This document shows positions 43,311-53,220 of a stretch of 64,000 bases of DNA, piece by piece; the stretch's first letter is position 1, and the number at the start of each line of letters is the position of its first letter. The position numbers and the translations under genes were made by a program. The notes under the pieces were generated by a model that saw only the letters and a list, made by a program, of their open reading frames with translations, did no database searches and was not told the DNA's origin. The DNA is from Microbispora sp. NBC_01189 (GTDB lineage Bacteria; Actinomycetota; Actinomycetes; Streptosporangiales; Streptosporangiaceae). The stretch spans positions 5,265,501 through 5,329,500 of the forward strand of contig NZ_CP108581.1 of assembly GCF_036010665.1 (NCBI RefSeq), in the 5' to 3' direction.

Positions 43311-44098
43311 GCGAGGCCCCAGCGGAGACCACCTCTCCGGAGACCGCGTTACTGGAGATCAGAGGTCTGCAGGTCGCGTTCGGCGGCTTCCGGGCCATCG
43401 ACGGCGTGGACCTGACGGTCGGGCGCGGCGAGCTGCGGTTCCTCATCGGGCCGAACGGCGCGGGCAAGACCACGCTCATCGACGTGATCACCGGCCTGAC
43501 CAGACCCACCGAGGGAACGGTGCGGTTCGAGGGCCGGGATCTCGCGGGCCGCCGGGAGCACGAGATCGTCCGGCTCGGCGTGGGCCGCACCTTCCAGACC
43601 TCCGTGGTCTTCGAGGAGCTCACGGTGCTGGAGAACCTCGACCTCGCCGCGTCGTTCCGCCGTCCCCTGTGGTCGCTGCTGCGCCGCGGGCGCGGGGTGT
43701 CGGAGGAGGTCGCGGCGGCGCTGGAGACGATCGGCCTGACCTCGCCGGCGCACAGCAGGGCCGGGGTGCTCTCCCACGGGCAGCGGCAGTGGCTGGAGAT
43801 CGGCATGCTGATCGTCCAGCGGCCGCGGCTGCTGCTGCTCGACGAGCCGGTCGCCGGCATGGCGTCCGACGAGCGCGAGCGCACCGGCGAACTGCTCACC
43901 GAGATCGCCCGCGACCACACCGTGATCGTGGTCGAGCACGACATGGACTTCCTGCGCCGGTACGCCTCCCAGGTGACCGTCCTGCACGAGGGCAAGGTGC
44001 TGATGGAGGGCTCGGTCGACGAGGTGCGGGCCGATCCGCACGTGCAGGAGATCTACTTGGGACGCGCGCGGGAGGATGCCGAGGATGCTGTCCGTTGA
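43307..44098 (+). CDS. urtD: Urea ABC transporter ATPase UrtD
   Basis: 263 residues. Walker A LIGPNGAGKTTLIDV, the Q-loop GRTFQTSVVFEELT, the signature LSHGQRQWLEIGM and Walker B LLLLDEPVAGM, then the switch His in VVEHDMDF. The LSHGQ signature and the R-T-F-Q-x-S/T element are typical of UrtD. GTG start overlaps urtC. Confidence 0.95.
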   Translation: MSEAPAETTSPETALLEIRGLQVAFGGFRAIDGVDLTVGRGELRFLIGPNGAGKTTLIDVITGLTRPTEGTVRFEGRDLAGRREHEIVRLGVGRTFQTSVVFEELTVLENLDLAASFRRPLWSLLRRGRGVSEEVAAALETIGLTSPAHSRAGVLSHGQRQWLEIGMLIVQRPRLLLLDEPVAGMASDERERTGELLTEIARDHTVIVVEHDMDFLRRYASQVTVLHEGKVLMEGSVDEVRADPHVQEIYLGRAREDAEDAVR

Positions 44099-44777
44099 GG
44101 GACTCGAAGCGGGGTACGGCCGGGCCCGGGTGCTGTTCGGAGTCTCGCTGGAGGTGCCCCCCGGCCGCCTCGTCTGCGTGATGGGCCGAAACGGGGTCGG
44201 CAAGACCACCCTGCTCAACACCGTCATGGGCGTGCTCCCGGCGACCGGCGGGAAGGTGACGTTCGAGGGCAGGGACGTCACCCGCCTGCGCCCCGACCAG
44301 CGCGTACGGCTCGGCATGGGCTACGTGCCGCAGGGGCACGAGACGTTTCCGCAGCTCAGCGTGATCGACAACCTGCTGGTCACGCTGGAGGCGTCCGCGC
44401 ACCGCGACCAGGCCGCGGTAGAGGAGGCCCTGGAGGTCTTTCCGCGGCTCAAACCGCTGCTCAAACGGCCGGCGGGCTTCCTGTCCGGAGGCCAGCAGCA
44501 GCAGCTCGCGATGGCCCGCGCCCTGGTCACCCGGCCGAAGCTGCTGATCCTGGACGAGCCGACCGAGGGCATCCAGCCGTCGATCATCCTGGAGATCGAG
44601 GAGGCGGTCGAGCGCCTGCACGCGACCGGGCTCGCGATCCTGCTGGTGGAGCAGTATCTGGACCTCGCGCTGCGGCTGGCCGACGCGTTCCTGATCCTCG
44701 ACGCCGGGCGCGTGGTGCGCTCCGGTGCGGCGCGGGATCTGCGGGACGAGGAGGTCCACCGCCTGCTGTCGGTCTGA
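44085..44777 (+). CDS. urtE: Urea ABC transporter ATPase UrtE
   Basis: 230 residues. Walker A CVMGRNGVGKTTLLNT, YVPQGHETFPQLSV, signature LSGGQQQQLAMARAL and Walker B LLILDEPTEGIQPSII, the UrtE-specific E-G-I-Q-P-S-I. ATG 44085 is chosen over ATG 44076 because GGAGG at 44071-44075 gives a correct 9-nt spacing only for the former. It overlaps urtD by 14 bp. End of the urtABCDE operon. Confidence 0.95.
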   Translation: MLSVEGLEAGYGRARVLFGVSLEVPPGRLVCVMGRNGVGKTTLLNTVMGVLPATGGKVTFEGRDVTRLRPDQRVRLGMGYVPQGHETFPQLSVIDNLLVTLEASAHRDQAAVEEALEVFPRLKPLLKRPAGFLSGGQQQQLAMARALVTRPKLLILDEPTEGIQPSIILEIEEAVERLHATGLAILLVEQYLDLALRLADAFLILDAGRVVRSGAARDLRDEEVHRLLSV

Positions 44778-44989
44778 ACCGGCCTGGGCCACCGAACCCG
44801 GGGGGAGACGCCGGGAGGGAAGGCGCTTACGCTGGAGAGGAGGAAGCGATCGCGCGTGTGAACGCCTTTGGCCGCGCCGTGGGCTCCGCGCCCTTCGGGA
44901 TGGGAGCCGTACAGACCCGGCACTGCGCACGGCCCGACCGCTTCCTCCGTCGTCTCCGGCGACACCGGTCAAGCATCGCGCCATCGCTG

Positions 44990-46003
44990 TCAGATGGCGA
45001 GCTGCAGCCCGTGCCAGGTGTCGAAGACCTCGAAGCCCATCGCCTCGTTGATCGCGCGCATGTGCGGGTTCTCGACGGAGTTCCACGTGATCACGCGCTC
45101 GGCCGAGGGCTCGCAGGCGCGCAGCCACATGAGGTTGGCGAGCTTGAGCACCAGGCCGAGCCTCCTGCCGCGGTGCGCCTTGAGCACCGCCGTGGAGGAC
45201 TGGCGGACCCACCCCTCCGGCCGTTCGGCGTCGATCACGAGCTGGGTGTATCCCGCCGGGTCGCCGCCGCCCAGGTGGCGGGCGATCACGGTGTAGGTCC
45301 GCTGGCCCGCCCGGGAGAGCATCTCGTCGCGGGCGCGCACACGCTCCGCGGTCCACCGCTGGTCCTTCATCGCGAGATCGCCGAGCGGCTCGTCGTTCAT
45401 GCCCTCGTTCAGCCGGGCCATGTCGTCGAGCAGGTCGGCGGGGGCCGGCCCGGCCCACCGTTCGAGCGAGTAGCCGGTGGCGTGCCGTACGGCGCGGGCC
45501 CGCAGGAGTTCGAGGCCGGACCAGTCGGCGGTGGGCAGGTCGAGCACCAGCCGGGTCTCGGTGATGGCCCGGGAGAAACCGCGGGCGACGGCGAAGGCCG
45601 AGCCCGGGCCGTCCACGGGAGCCTCGCCGACCAGCACGCTCCGGCCCTCCGCCCGGGCCCGCGCGGCGGCGTGGTCGAGCAGCGCTCCGCCGATGCCCTC
45701 GCGCCGGCGGCCGGGATGGGTCATCACCTGGAGCAGGGCGAGGTGGGTGTTGTCGTGCGAGGGCAGGCGGAGGATGTGGCCGCCGGTCACCTGCCCGCCG
45801 TCACGCGCCACCCAGGTCTCCGTACGCTCACCGGTGGACCCGCTCGCGGCGCCCGCGGCGAAGTGCCGCCACGACATGGCCGGGCCGGGCAGTGCGCAGA
45901 CCCGGGCGATCTCGTACAGGCCGCCCAGGCCCGCCGGACTGTCCTCGGGGCCGTCCTTCGGGCCGTTCTCGTGCTCCGCGGCGGCGACGCGCTCGATATG
46001 CAT
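44990..46003 (-). CDS. Tandem-domain GNAT acetyltransferase
   Basis: 337 residues. Two GNAT folds: the first with the acetyl-CoA loop in VMTHPGRRREGIGGALLDHA (R/Q-x-x-G-x-G/A), the second with STAVLKAHRGRRLGLVLKLA and WNSVENPHMRAINEAMGFE. The pattern resembles actinobacterial mycothiol-synthase-like or antibiotic-modifying tandem GNATs, but the substrate is unknown. ATG 46003 is used; GTG/ATG at 46021 would add six residues. Convergent with urtE across a 212-bp gap with no gene. Confidence 0.85.
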   Translation of the reverse strand: MHIERVAAAEHENGPKDGPEDSPAGLGGLYEIARVCALPGPAMSWRHFAAGAASGSTGERTETWVARDGGQVTGGHILRLPSHDNTHLALLQVMTHPGRRREGIGGALLDHAAARARAEGRSVLVGEAPVDGPGSAFAVARGFSRAITETRLVLDLPTADWSGLELLRARAVRHATGYSLERWAGPAPADLLDDMARLNEGMNDEPLGDLAMKDQRWTAERVRARDEMLSRAGQRTYTVIARHLGGGDPAGYTQLVIDAERPEGWVRQSSTAVLKAHRGRRLGLVLKLANLMWLRACEPSAERVITWNSVENPHMRAINEAMGFEVFDTWHGLQLAI

Positions 46004-46123
46004 GCCGACAGGAAACCGCACCGCCTTTTCGCGACGCGAACCATTTTGTCACGGCGGTTGTGGGCGGCGGCTGTGGGCGGCGGAGGCGGTGCGGGTCCGG
46101 GGGCCGGAGCGGAGTGGACGGAT

Positions 46124-46369
46124 CTACTGGAGGTAGTTCTCGACCTCGCTGACGGGGCGGGGAGCGGCGTTGTCGGGGTCCTCGCCCATCCCGCGCCGCG
46201 CCCGGCGCTGGCGGAGCAGGTCCCAGCAGCGGTCGAGCTGCTCCTCCAGCGAGGCGATCCTGGTGTGCTCCTCCTCGGAGGTCAGCTCACCCGCGACGAG
46301 CCGTTCGCGCAGCGAGTGCTCCTCCTCGACGAGGTCCTTGATCTGCCCCAGGATCTGGTTGTCCTCCAT
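46124..46369 (-). CDS. DUF2630 family protein
   Basis: 81 residues, an acidic helical protein of unknown role found in many actinobacteria. It begins MEDNQILGQIKDLVEEEHSL and contains SEEEHTRIASLEEQLDRCWD and LLRQRRARR, then a polar tail. A two-helix coiled coil is likely. ATG start with GGAGGGGTC upstream. Single gene next to the divergent leuA leader. Confidence 0.88.
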   Translation of the reverse strand: MEDNQILGQIKDLVEEEHSLRERLVAGELTSEEEHTRIASLEEQLDRCWDLLRQRRARRGMGEDPDNAAPRPVSEVENYLQ

Positions 46370-46466
46370 CTGACCCCTCCTTCGTCACGGCACACCCTAA
46401 CCCGCCCCCCGCTCCGCGGGCCGTCTCGGTATCTGATCGCGTGTCTCGTCCCGCTGAGGCGTCTGC

Positions 46467-46472
46467 TAGTCT
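46467..46472 (+). promoter_or_regulatory. Probable -10 box of the leucine leader
   Basis: TAGTCT with a purine start site expected 7 nt later, at or next to the A of the leader-peptide ATG (46480). This would make the leader mRNA leaderless, as is common for actinomycete attenuators. Confidence 0.5.
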
Positions 46473-46478
46473 GCTTGA

Positions 46479-48401
<1,923 letters not shown>

Positions 48402-48737
48402 CGACGGCCGGACGGTGCCCGTAGACCTTCTCTGATCCACGGGCACTCTCCAGGACCGGGCGCGACCGGCACGACCTGCCGGCGCGCCGGGGCGTAGGGA
48501 CGGCATCCCGGTCCCGACGCCGAATCCTCGACCGCGCACACCGCACACCCCGCGGCAGCGCGGTCGAGTCGTTTCCCGCCCCGCCCACCCCTCCGCCCGG
48601 GAATCCGTCTGAGCGCATAACGTCCTGCATCCCCCGTCAAATAAGCATTGCCTGCCAGTCTGAAGCGCCTATGCGGGAGATTTCCACGGATCTGGCCCTA
48701 GGATGCGGTCAGACGCCTCATCGAGAAGGAGGCTCGC
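48402..48737. other. Intergenic region after leuA
   Basis: 336 bp. Apart from the terminator at 48415-48446, no gene or clear motif is visible. GAGAAGGAG near 48725 serves the ATPase gene. GC drops toward the right, marking the edge of the accessory pair. Confidence 0.5.
48415..48446 (+). terminator. leuA terminator
   Basis: GTGCCCGT and ACGGGCAC form a perfect 8-bp stem with a 16-nt loop, 14 bp after the leuA stop. Confidence 0.65.
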
Positions 48738-49973
48738 ATGCTGGTGGGTTTCCGAGCCGCGAACGTTCTGTCGTTCCGTGGGGAGTTCGAGCTGTCCTTG
48801 CTCGCGCCGGTAGGAGGAGACCGATTCGCGCGGCCGGTCGATGGATTGCGCATCTCTCCCGTGGCCGCGATCTTCGGTGCGAACGCCTCGGGGAAGACCA
48901 ACGTGCTCGCCGCCATGCGGTGGATGCGCCATGCGGTGCTCGATTCCGTCGCCGACTGGGCCCGGGTCAAGGGGGTGCCGAGACACCGGTTCGCCCTGAA
49001 CCGTGAGGCGGCGCAGGAGACCTCGCTGTTCGAGGTCGACGTCGTGATCGAGGGTACCCGCTACGTCTACGGGTTCGAGGTGTCGGACGTCAGAGTGGAG
49101 ACGGAATGGCTGCACGTCTATCCGCGAGGCAGCCGCCGTCGGCAGGTCTGGTTCGATCGCGACGCCGATCGGCCCGATGAGTACCGGTTTCCGAGCGACC
49201 GGCTCAAGGGGCCGAAAAGGCCCCTGGTCGAATACACGAGGCCGAACGCCTTGTTCCTCACTGCCGCCGGTTCCTTGCACGTCCGGCAGGTCGAGCCCTT
49301 GTTCACCTGGTTCAACGACAATCTCTGGTTCCTCGGCCCCGGCGATGATCAGCATCAGCGCGATGTCGAGATGAGACGGGAGTTGTTGGATCCTGATTTT
49401 CGCAGGCGCGTGGAGGATCTGCTGTCAGTCGCCGATCTGGGGGTGGCCGGTGTCGAAGTGGAGGACCGAGGCGACGAGCCTCCCGAGATATCGCTGATCC
49501 ATCAGGGGCAGGACGGTCGGGTGCCGTTCGACATCCGCCATCAGGAGTCCTTCGGGACGCTCGCCTGGCTGGCCTTTCTCGGTCCCCTGCTCAAGGCGCT
49601 CGACGACGGCGCCGTGCTACTGGTCGACGAATTGGACTCCAGCCTGCATCCGGTGCTCGTCGCCGAGGTCATCCGTTTGTTCGGAGATATGGTGGCCAAT
49701 CCACACGGCGCGCAACTCGTGTTCACAGGCCACGATGTCACCCTGCTCGGCAAGGCCCATCTCGAACGTCCCCTCGACCGAGACCAGGTCTGGATCACGG
49801 AGAAGAGGAGCACCGGTGAGTCGGAGTTCTATCCGCTTACGGATGTGGGCGTACGGCCGGACGAGAGCATGGAGCGCGGATATCTCCGAGGCCGGTACGG
49901 CGGTGTTCCGAGGATCGGGCTGAGGGGCGTAGCGGTGCGGGTCGAACAGTATGCGTCGGAGCAAGACCGATGA
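48738..49973 (+). CDS. RloA-like AAA ATPase (AAA15/AAA_21 type)
   Basis: 411 residues, SMC/ABC-like ATPase of the family found in anti-phage and restriction-linked loci. It begins MLVGFRAANVLSFRGEFELS, the usual N-terminal beta strand. Walker A is AAIFGANASGKTNVLAAM. The C-terminal part has Walker B AVLLVDELDSSLHPVLVAEV and the switch His in LVFTGHDVTLLG, with SESFGT-like QESFGTLAWLAFLGPLLKAL as signature. GC is lower than in core neighbours. The stop overlaps the RloB-like start (ATGA), so the two are made together. The likely role is sensing or assembly for a nuclease partner, as in two-gene ATPase-toprim defence systems. Confidence 0.85.
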   Translation: MLVGFRAANVLSFRGEFELSLLAPVGGDRFARPVDGLRISPVAAIFGANASGKTNVLAAMRWMRHAVLDSVADWARVKGVPRHRFALNREAAQETSLFEVDVVIEGTRYVYGFEVSDVRVETEWLHVYPRGSRRRQVWFDRDADRPDEYRFPSDRLKGPKRPLVEYTRPNALFLTAAGSLHVRQVEPLFTWFNDNLWFLGPGDDQHQRDVEMRRELLDPDFRRRVEDLLSVADLGVAGVEVEDRGDEPPEISLIHQGQDGRVPFDIRHQESFGTLAWLAFLGPLLKALDDGAVLLVDELDSSLHPVLVAEVIRLFGDMVANPHGAQLVFTGHDVTLLGKAHLERPLDRDQVWITEKRSTGESEFYPLTDVGVRPDESMERGYLRGRYGGVPRIGLRGVAVRVEQYASEQDR

Positions 49974-50664
49974 GCCCCGTCAGAAAGCGCGGAGCTCCCA
50001 AGACCCTGCGTGAGCCCCGCGCCATAACCGCCAGCAGAGCCCGACGTGTGCTCTACGCCGTGGTCGAGGGTGAGGCGACGGAGCGTGACTACCTCGAATA
50101 TCTTGAGGAAAGGTACGCGGGGGACCCACGTACCTTCGAGATTCAGGTGATCTGGGAGCGGAACGGGCTCAAGCCGCGTGAGGTGATCGACCGAGCGATG
50201 GAGAAGCACGAAGAACTCGATGATCCGAAGCGAGAGCAGGTCTGGGCCTTCTTCGACAGAGACCAGCACAGTCAGATAGAAGAGTGTCATATCCGCGCTC
50301 AGGCGGGCGGGATCAAGTTGGCGTTCTCACACCCGTCTTTCGTCTGTGGTTACTTCTGCACTTCGCTTCGGGGCCGCCCGGGGCGCAAGGCGGATCGAGC
50401 TCGCGGATCCAGCAGCAGCTGGCTGCCGCACATCCGGCCTACCGGGATTTCGGGAAGCGGGACAAGCGGATAGCGGGTGCACGCCGGCAGGCGCTGGATG
50501 GGAGAGCTGATCACGCGTCCAAGCTGGCCAAAGCGCTGGTTGCCAACTGTCCCAGCGTCGGTTGCTCGGCGAGCAAAGGGCACACCGCCCACTGCAAGGT
50601 GCTCGATCGTGACCCATCGACAGATGTTTGGAAGCTGCTGGAGGATCTGGGCATCGCCCGCTGA
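49970..50664 (+). pseudogene. RloB-like toprim-type partner, one-base frameshift
   Basis: Starts SPVRKRGAPKTLREPRA and has RVLYAVVEGEATERDYLEYL (E-G-x-x-T-E, toprim-like) and VWAFFDRDQHSQIEEC (D-x-D). The family then continues with HPSF-x-LWLLLHF; here frame 1 reads AFSHPSFVCGYF while frame 2 supplies FRLWLLLHFASGP and runs to KVLDRDPSTDVWKLLEDL at 50664. A single missing base at about 50340-50343 therefore splits the gene. The frame-1 product is 167 residues and lacks the C-terminal half. Either the system is dead in this strain or this is a sequencing error. Confidence 0.75.
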
Positions 50665-50718
50665 CACCACGTTCCCGGCTGCCCCGCGTGGCCCAGGAAA
50701 GATCTCTGGGTGTAGCGA

Positions 50719-50940
50719 TCAGGCCATGCGGTCGAACTCGCCGTGCTTGACGCCCTGGATGAAGGTATCCCACTCGGCGGTGGTGAATACTAGGGCCGGG
50801 CCGGTGGGGTTCTTGCTGTCGCGAACCCCCCGACGCCCTTGCGACAGTTCAGCCACCTCAACACAGTTGCCGCCGTCGGACCCGGACCATGTCGACTTGC
50901 GCCACACGGCCGTCTGAAGTTCCTGCGTCAGCTCGTCCAT
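50719..50940 (-). CDS. DUF397 domain protein
   Basis: 73 residues. DUF397 signature: QTAVWRKSTWSGSDGGNCVE, VAELSQGRRGVRDSKNPTGP and a final FTTAEWDTFIQGVKHGEFD. Paired with the DUF5753 regulator immediately upstream (12-bp overlap). Such pairs resemble the WhiJ/AbaA-type developmental modules of streptomycetes, where the small protein counteracts the DNA-binding protein. ATG 50940. Confidence 0.9.
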   Translation of the reverse strand: MDELTQELQTAVWRKSTWSGSDGGNCVEVAELSQGRRGVRDSKNPTGPALVFTTAEWDTFIQGVKHGEFDRMA

Positions 50941-51695
50941 CGCTTCATCGTCTCCTCGATAAGCATCAGGGACTTGCGCTGCGGCAGCGCATCGGCGCGA
51001 ATCCCTTCGAATCTGAACATCAGGCTTCTGACGTCCTCTGGTCTCTCTGTCACGCGGCTCATGATCCCCGGGGATTCGACGTACGCAGTATCGCAGACCC
51101 CCTCGGTCTGCGCGATGGCGAATGCACCGGTTAGGCCCGAGGTGGAGCCGGCGTCGAGAGGTAATACCTGGATGGTGATTCTGGGTGTTTGGCCGGTTTC
51201 GAGAAGGTGCGCGAGCTGGGCCGCCATCACGGCCGGTTTGCCGATCGGGCGGTGCATGACGCCCTCGTCGATGACGACCCACAGCATCGGCGACTTGGGG
51301 CGGCGAAGGATTGACTGCCGTTCCATCCGGGCCACGACGTGTATCTCGACATCTTCGCCGCTCGCCCCGGGCTCGCCGCTCAGGATGGCTCTCGCGTAGT
51401 CCTCGGTCTGGAGTAAGCCGGGCACGAGGAGCGGTTCCCAGGTGCGGATCGCCTCCGCCGTCGCCTCGACGTCGAGCCAAGGCCGGAACCATGGGGGAGC
51501 GGAGGCGTGGCTGACCATCGGCCACAGCCGCATGAGCGCGCCGTCGGCCTCCAGCGCCTCGTCGCAGTGCCGGGCGAACTGCTCCGAGGGTGACCGCTTC
51601 GCGGTTTCGATCATGCTGATCGTGCCTACCGAGTACGGCACCGCACGGGCCAGCCGCAACTGCGACCAGCCTCGCGCCTTGCGGTGCCGCCGCAA
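50928..51695 (-). CDS. XRE-type regulator with DUF5753 domain
   Basis: At least 255 residues. N-terminal helix-turn-helix RKARGWSQLRLARAVPYSVG followed by TISMIETAKRSPSEQF, then the DUF5753 domain with LVPGLLQTEDYARAIL, RMERQSILRRPKSPMLWVVI and ITIQVLPLDAG. The listed TTG start (51695) trims the usual lead-in: the in-frame upstream codons VLTPTDSPTALFGFEL belong to the family but have no ATG, GTG or TTG. An ATA lies 6 nt after a GAGGAGG at about 51755, a possible non-canonical start. Confidence 0.85.
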   Translation of the reverse strand: MRRHRKARGWSQLRLARAVPYSVGTISMIETAKRSPSEQFARHCDEALEADGALMRLWPMVSHASAPPWFRPWLDVEATAEAIRTWEPLLVPGLLQTEDYARAILSGEPGASGEDVEIHVVARMERQSILRRPKSPMLWVVIDEGVMHRPIGKPAVMAAQLAHLLETGQTPRITIQVLPLDAGSTSGLTGAFAIAQTEGVCDTAYVESPGIMSRVTERPEDVRSLMFRFEGIRADALPQRKSLMLIEETMKRWTS

Positions 51696-51907
51696 CTCGA
51701 AGCCGAAGAGCGCAGTGGGGGAGTCGGTGGGGGTGAGAACGCTTTCCGGTGGTATCCGGGACCTCCTCGTCGCCTCTCAGGGGGTTTCATCGCGGCTTCC
51801 ACTGCAACCGTTGATAGCTGGTTGAATCCGTTTGACTACTCAAAGTAGCAAAGGATGGGAAGGTCGGAGGGCAGATCGGGGCTCACGTCTCTCAAGTGGG
51901 TGAAGTC

Positions 51908-52339
51908 ATGAAAACAGTCGGCACGATGCCCGAGGTCCGTCACGAGATCCGTCTTTCCTGTGGCCCTACCTCGCCTTCCCGCGCACGCTCGGAGGTTCGG
52001 CGGCTGCTCGGCCATGAGCACCCGGCGGTGGACGATGCCGCTCTGGCGGCGTCCGAGCTGGTGACGAACGCGATCATGCATTCCGGCTGCCAGGCCGGTG
52101 ACGTCATCGGTTTCACGCTGGTCGTGATGGACGCGTTCGTCCGGGTGGAGGTGCGGGACCCGGGAGCGTCGCTCACCGGTCCTCGTCTCCGTTCCGAACC
52201 GGACGAGGAGGACGGCCGGGGCCTGCTGATCGTCCAGGCGATCGCCGCCGCGTGGGGTGTCAGCCGGTACGACGACCGCCCGGGCTGTACGGTCTGGTGC
52301 GCTCTGCGCATCCCCAGGCCCGTGCTCGACCCGCCTTGA
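51908..52339 (+). CDS. HATPase (anti-sigma-like) ATP-binding protein
   Basis: 143 residues of the RsbW/SpoIIAB-like GHKL fold. N box DDAALAASELVTNAIMHS, G1 VEVRDPGASL, and G2 DGRGLLIVQAIAAAWG, all needed for ATP binding. Together with the divergent DUF5753/DUF397 pair it forms the classic actinomycete three-gene unit whose ATPase may control a sigma factor or the regulator itself. ATG 51908. Confidence 0.9.
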   Translation: MKTVGTMPEVRHEIRLSCGPTSPSRARSEVRRLLGHEHPAVDDAALAASELVTNAIMHSGCQAGDVIGFTLVVMDAFVRVEVRDPGASLTGPRLRSEPDEEDGRGLLIVQAIAAAWGVSRYDDRPGCTVWCALRIPRPVLDPP

Positions 52340-52514
52340 TCCCTCGGGAGAAGGCGATCGTCGGTGGTGGCCCCCACCGGTGACGCCCCCTCAGACGTGC
52401 CCGGCCGGGGACCTTCCCCCGTAGTTCCCGGCCGGGCATTCCAGCGAGAGACGGTGCCCTCGTCCTCCATGTGCCGCCTCTCACGGTTTTTCAGCGCCGG
52501 CCGTGCCGAGCGCG

Positions 52515-53027
52515 TCACTTCCGGTAGTTCTTGCCGGGGGCCTCACCGGGGATCGGCATGGCGATGAGGGCGACCGGGATGAAGAAGCAGATCTGGCCGA
52601 TCGCAATCGTGAGCGTCCAGAGGGCCCTCTCGTCGTACTGCGCGGCGGCCCTGGCGTACAGCTCGTCGGGAACGCGCTCCCCGGACGGGTTCGCGGTGAG
52701 CACGGCCTCCACGAGCTCCAGCGCGACCCGCTCGGCGTCGGTGAAGTAGGGGGCGGTCCGCCAGGTCGCCACGGCGGTGATGCGCTCCTCGGTCTCCCCG
52801 GCCTTGCGGAGGTCCCCTGACTGCCTGATGGTGTGGTACGTGCTGCCGACGATCTGCCCGGCGCGGAGCTGCACCAGGCTGATGACGGTCTGCGGGATCG
52901 AGCCGTTCTGGGTGGCCTTGTGCATGGCTCCGGCGAGCGCGGCCACCTCCTCCGGGAAGAACTGGACGGGGTCGGGCAGACGCGACTGGAGACTGTCTTC
53001 CCTGGTGGCTGTGGGAGTGGACATCAT
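52515..53027 (-). CDS. Carboxymuconolactone decarboxylase-like (AhpD-fold) protein
   Basis: 170 residues. AhpD-fold: PEEVAALAGAMHKATQNGSI, PQTVISLVQLRAGQIVGSTYH and VATWRTAPYFTDAERVALEL. The usual CxxC pair is replaced by R-A-G-Q-I-V-G-S, so a peroxidase role is unlikely. Divergent from an ECF41 sigma factor, which typically controls exactly such a COE-type (carboxymuconolactone decarboxylase/oxidoreductase/epimerase) partner. Tandem ATG at 53027 and 53024. Confidence 0.88.
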   Translation of the reverse strand: MMSTPTATREDSLQSRLPDPVQFFPEEVAALAGAMHKATQNGSIPQTVISLVQLRAGQIVGSTYHTIRQSGDLRKAGETEERITAVATWRTAPYFTDAERVALELVEAVLTANPSGERVPDELYARAAAQYDERALWTLTIAIGQICFFIPVALIAMPIPGEAPGKNYRK

Positions 53028-53113
53028 GGGGTCTTTCCTCCTGGATCGGAGCGGTCCTGCGGGAGATGGGGTGACGCGGGCCCTGTGCGGGGCCGTGCGC
53101 CGTTCCGGTTGTC

Positions 53114-53179
53114 CGACGACGCGGCCGCCGGGAATGTGAGGTGACGCGCCGGCCTCACATTCCGGGTGGTCATCTCGTC
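53114..53179. promoter_or_regulatory. Symmetric divergent ECF41-type promoter pair
   Basis: GGAATGTGAGG (53131-53141) and CCTCACATTCC (53153-53163) are a perfect 11-bp inverted repeat. On the plus strand TCACA (53155-53159) is followed after 16 bp by CGTC (53176-53179). On the minus strand the mirror TCACA is likewise followed after 16 bp by CGTC. TGTCACA-N16-CGTC is the promoter form reported for ECF41 sigma factors. Both divergent genes thus appear to be read by the adjacent sigma factor. Confidence 0.65.
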
Positions 53180-53220
53180 GTACTGACGAAGACAGGTGAG
53201 ACCGAGGGAGCTGGCGAGAC

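Noticed and set aside
44778-44989. Small ORF starting at GTG 44858 behind a GGAGG
   Set aside because: The GGAGG is too far (about 16 nt) and the frame continues only as antisense of the GNAT gene.
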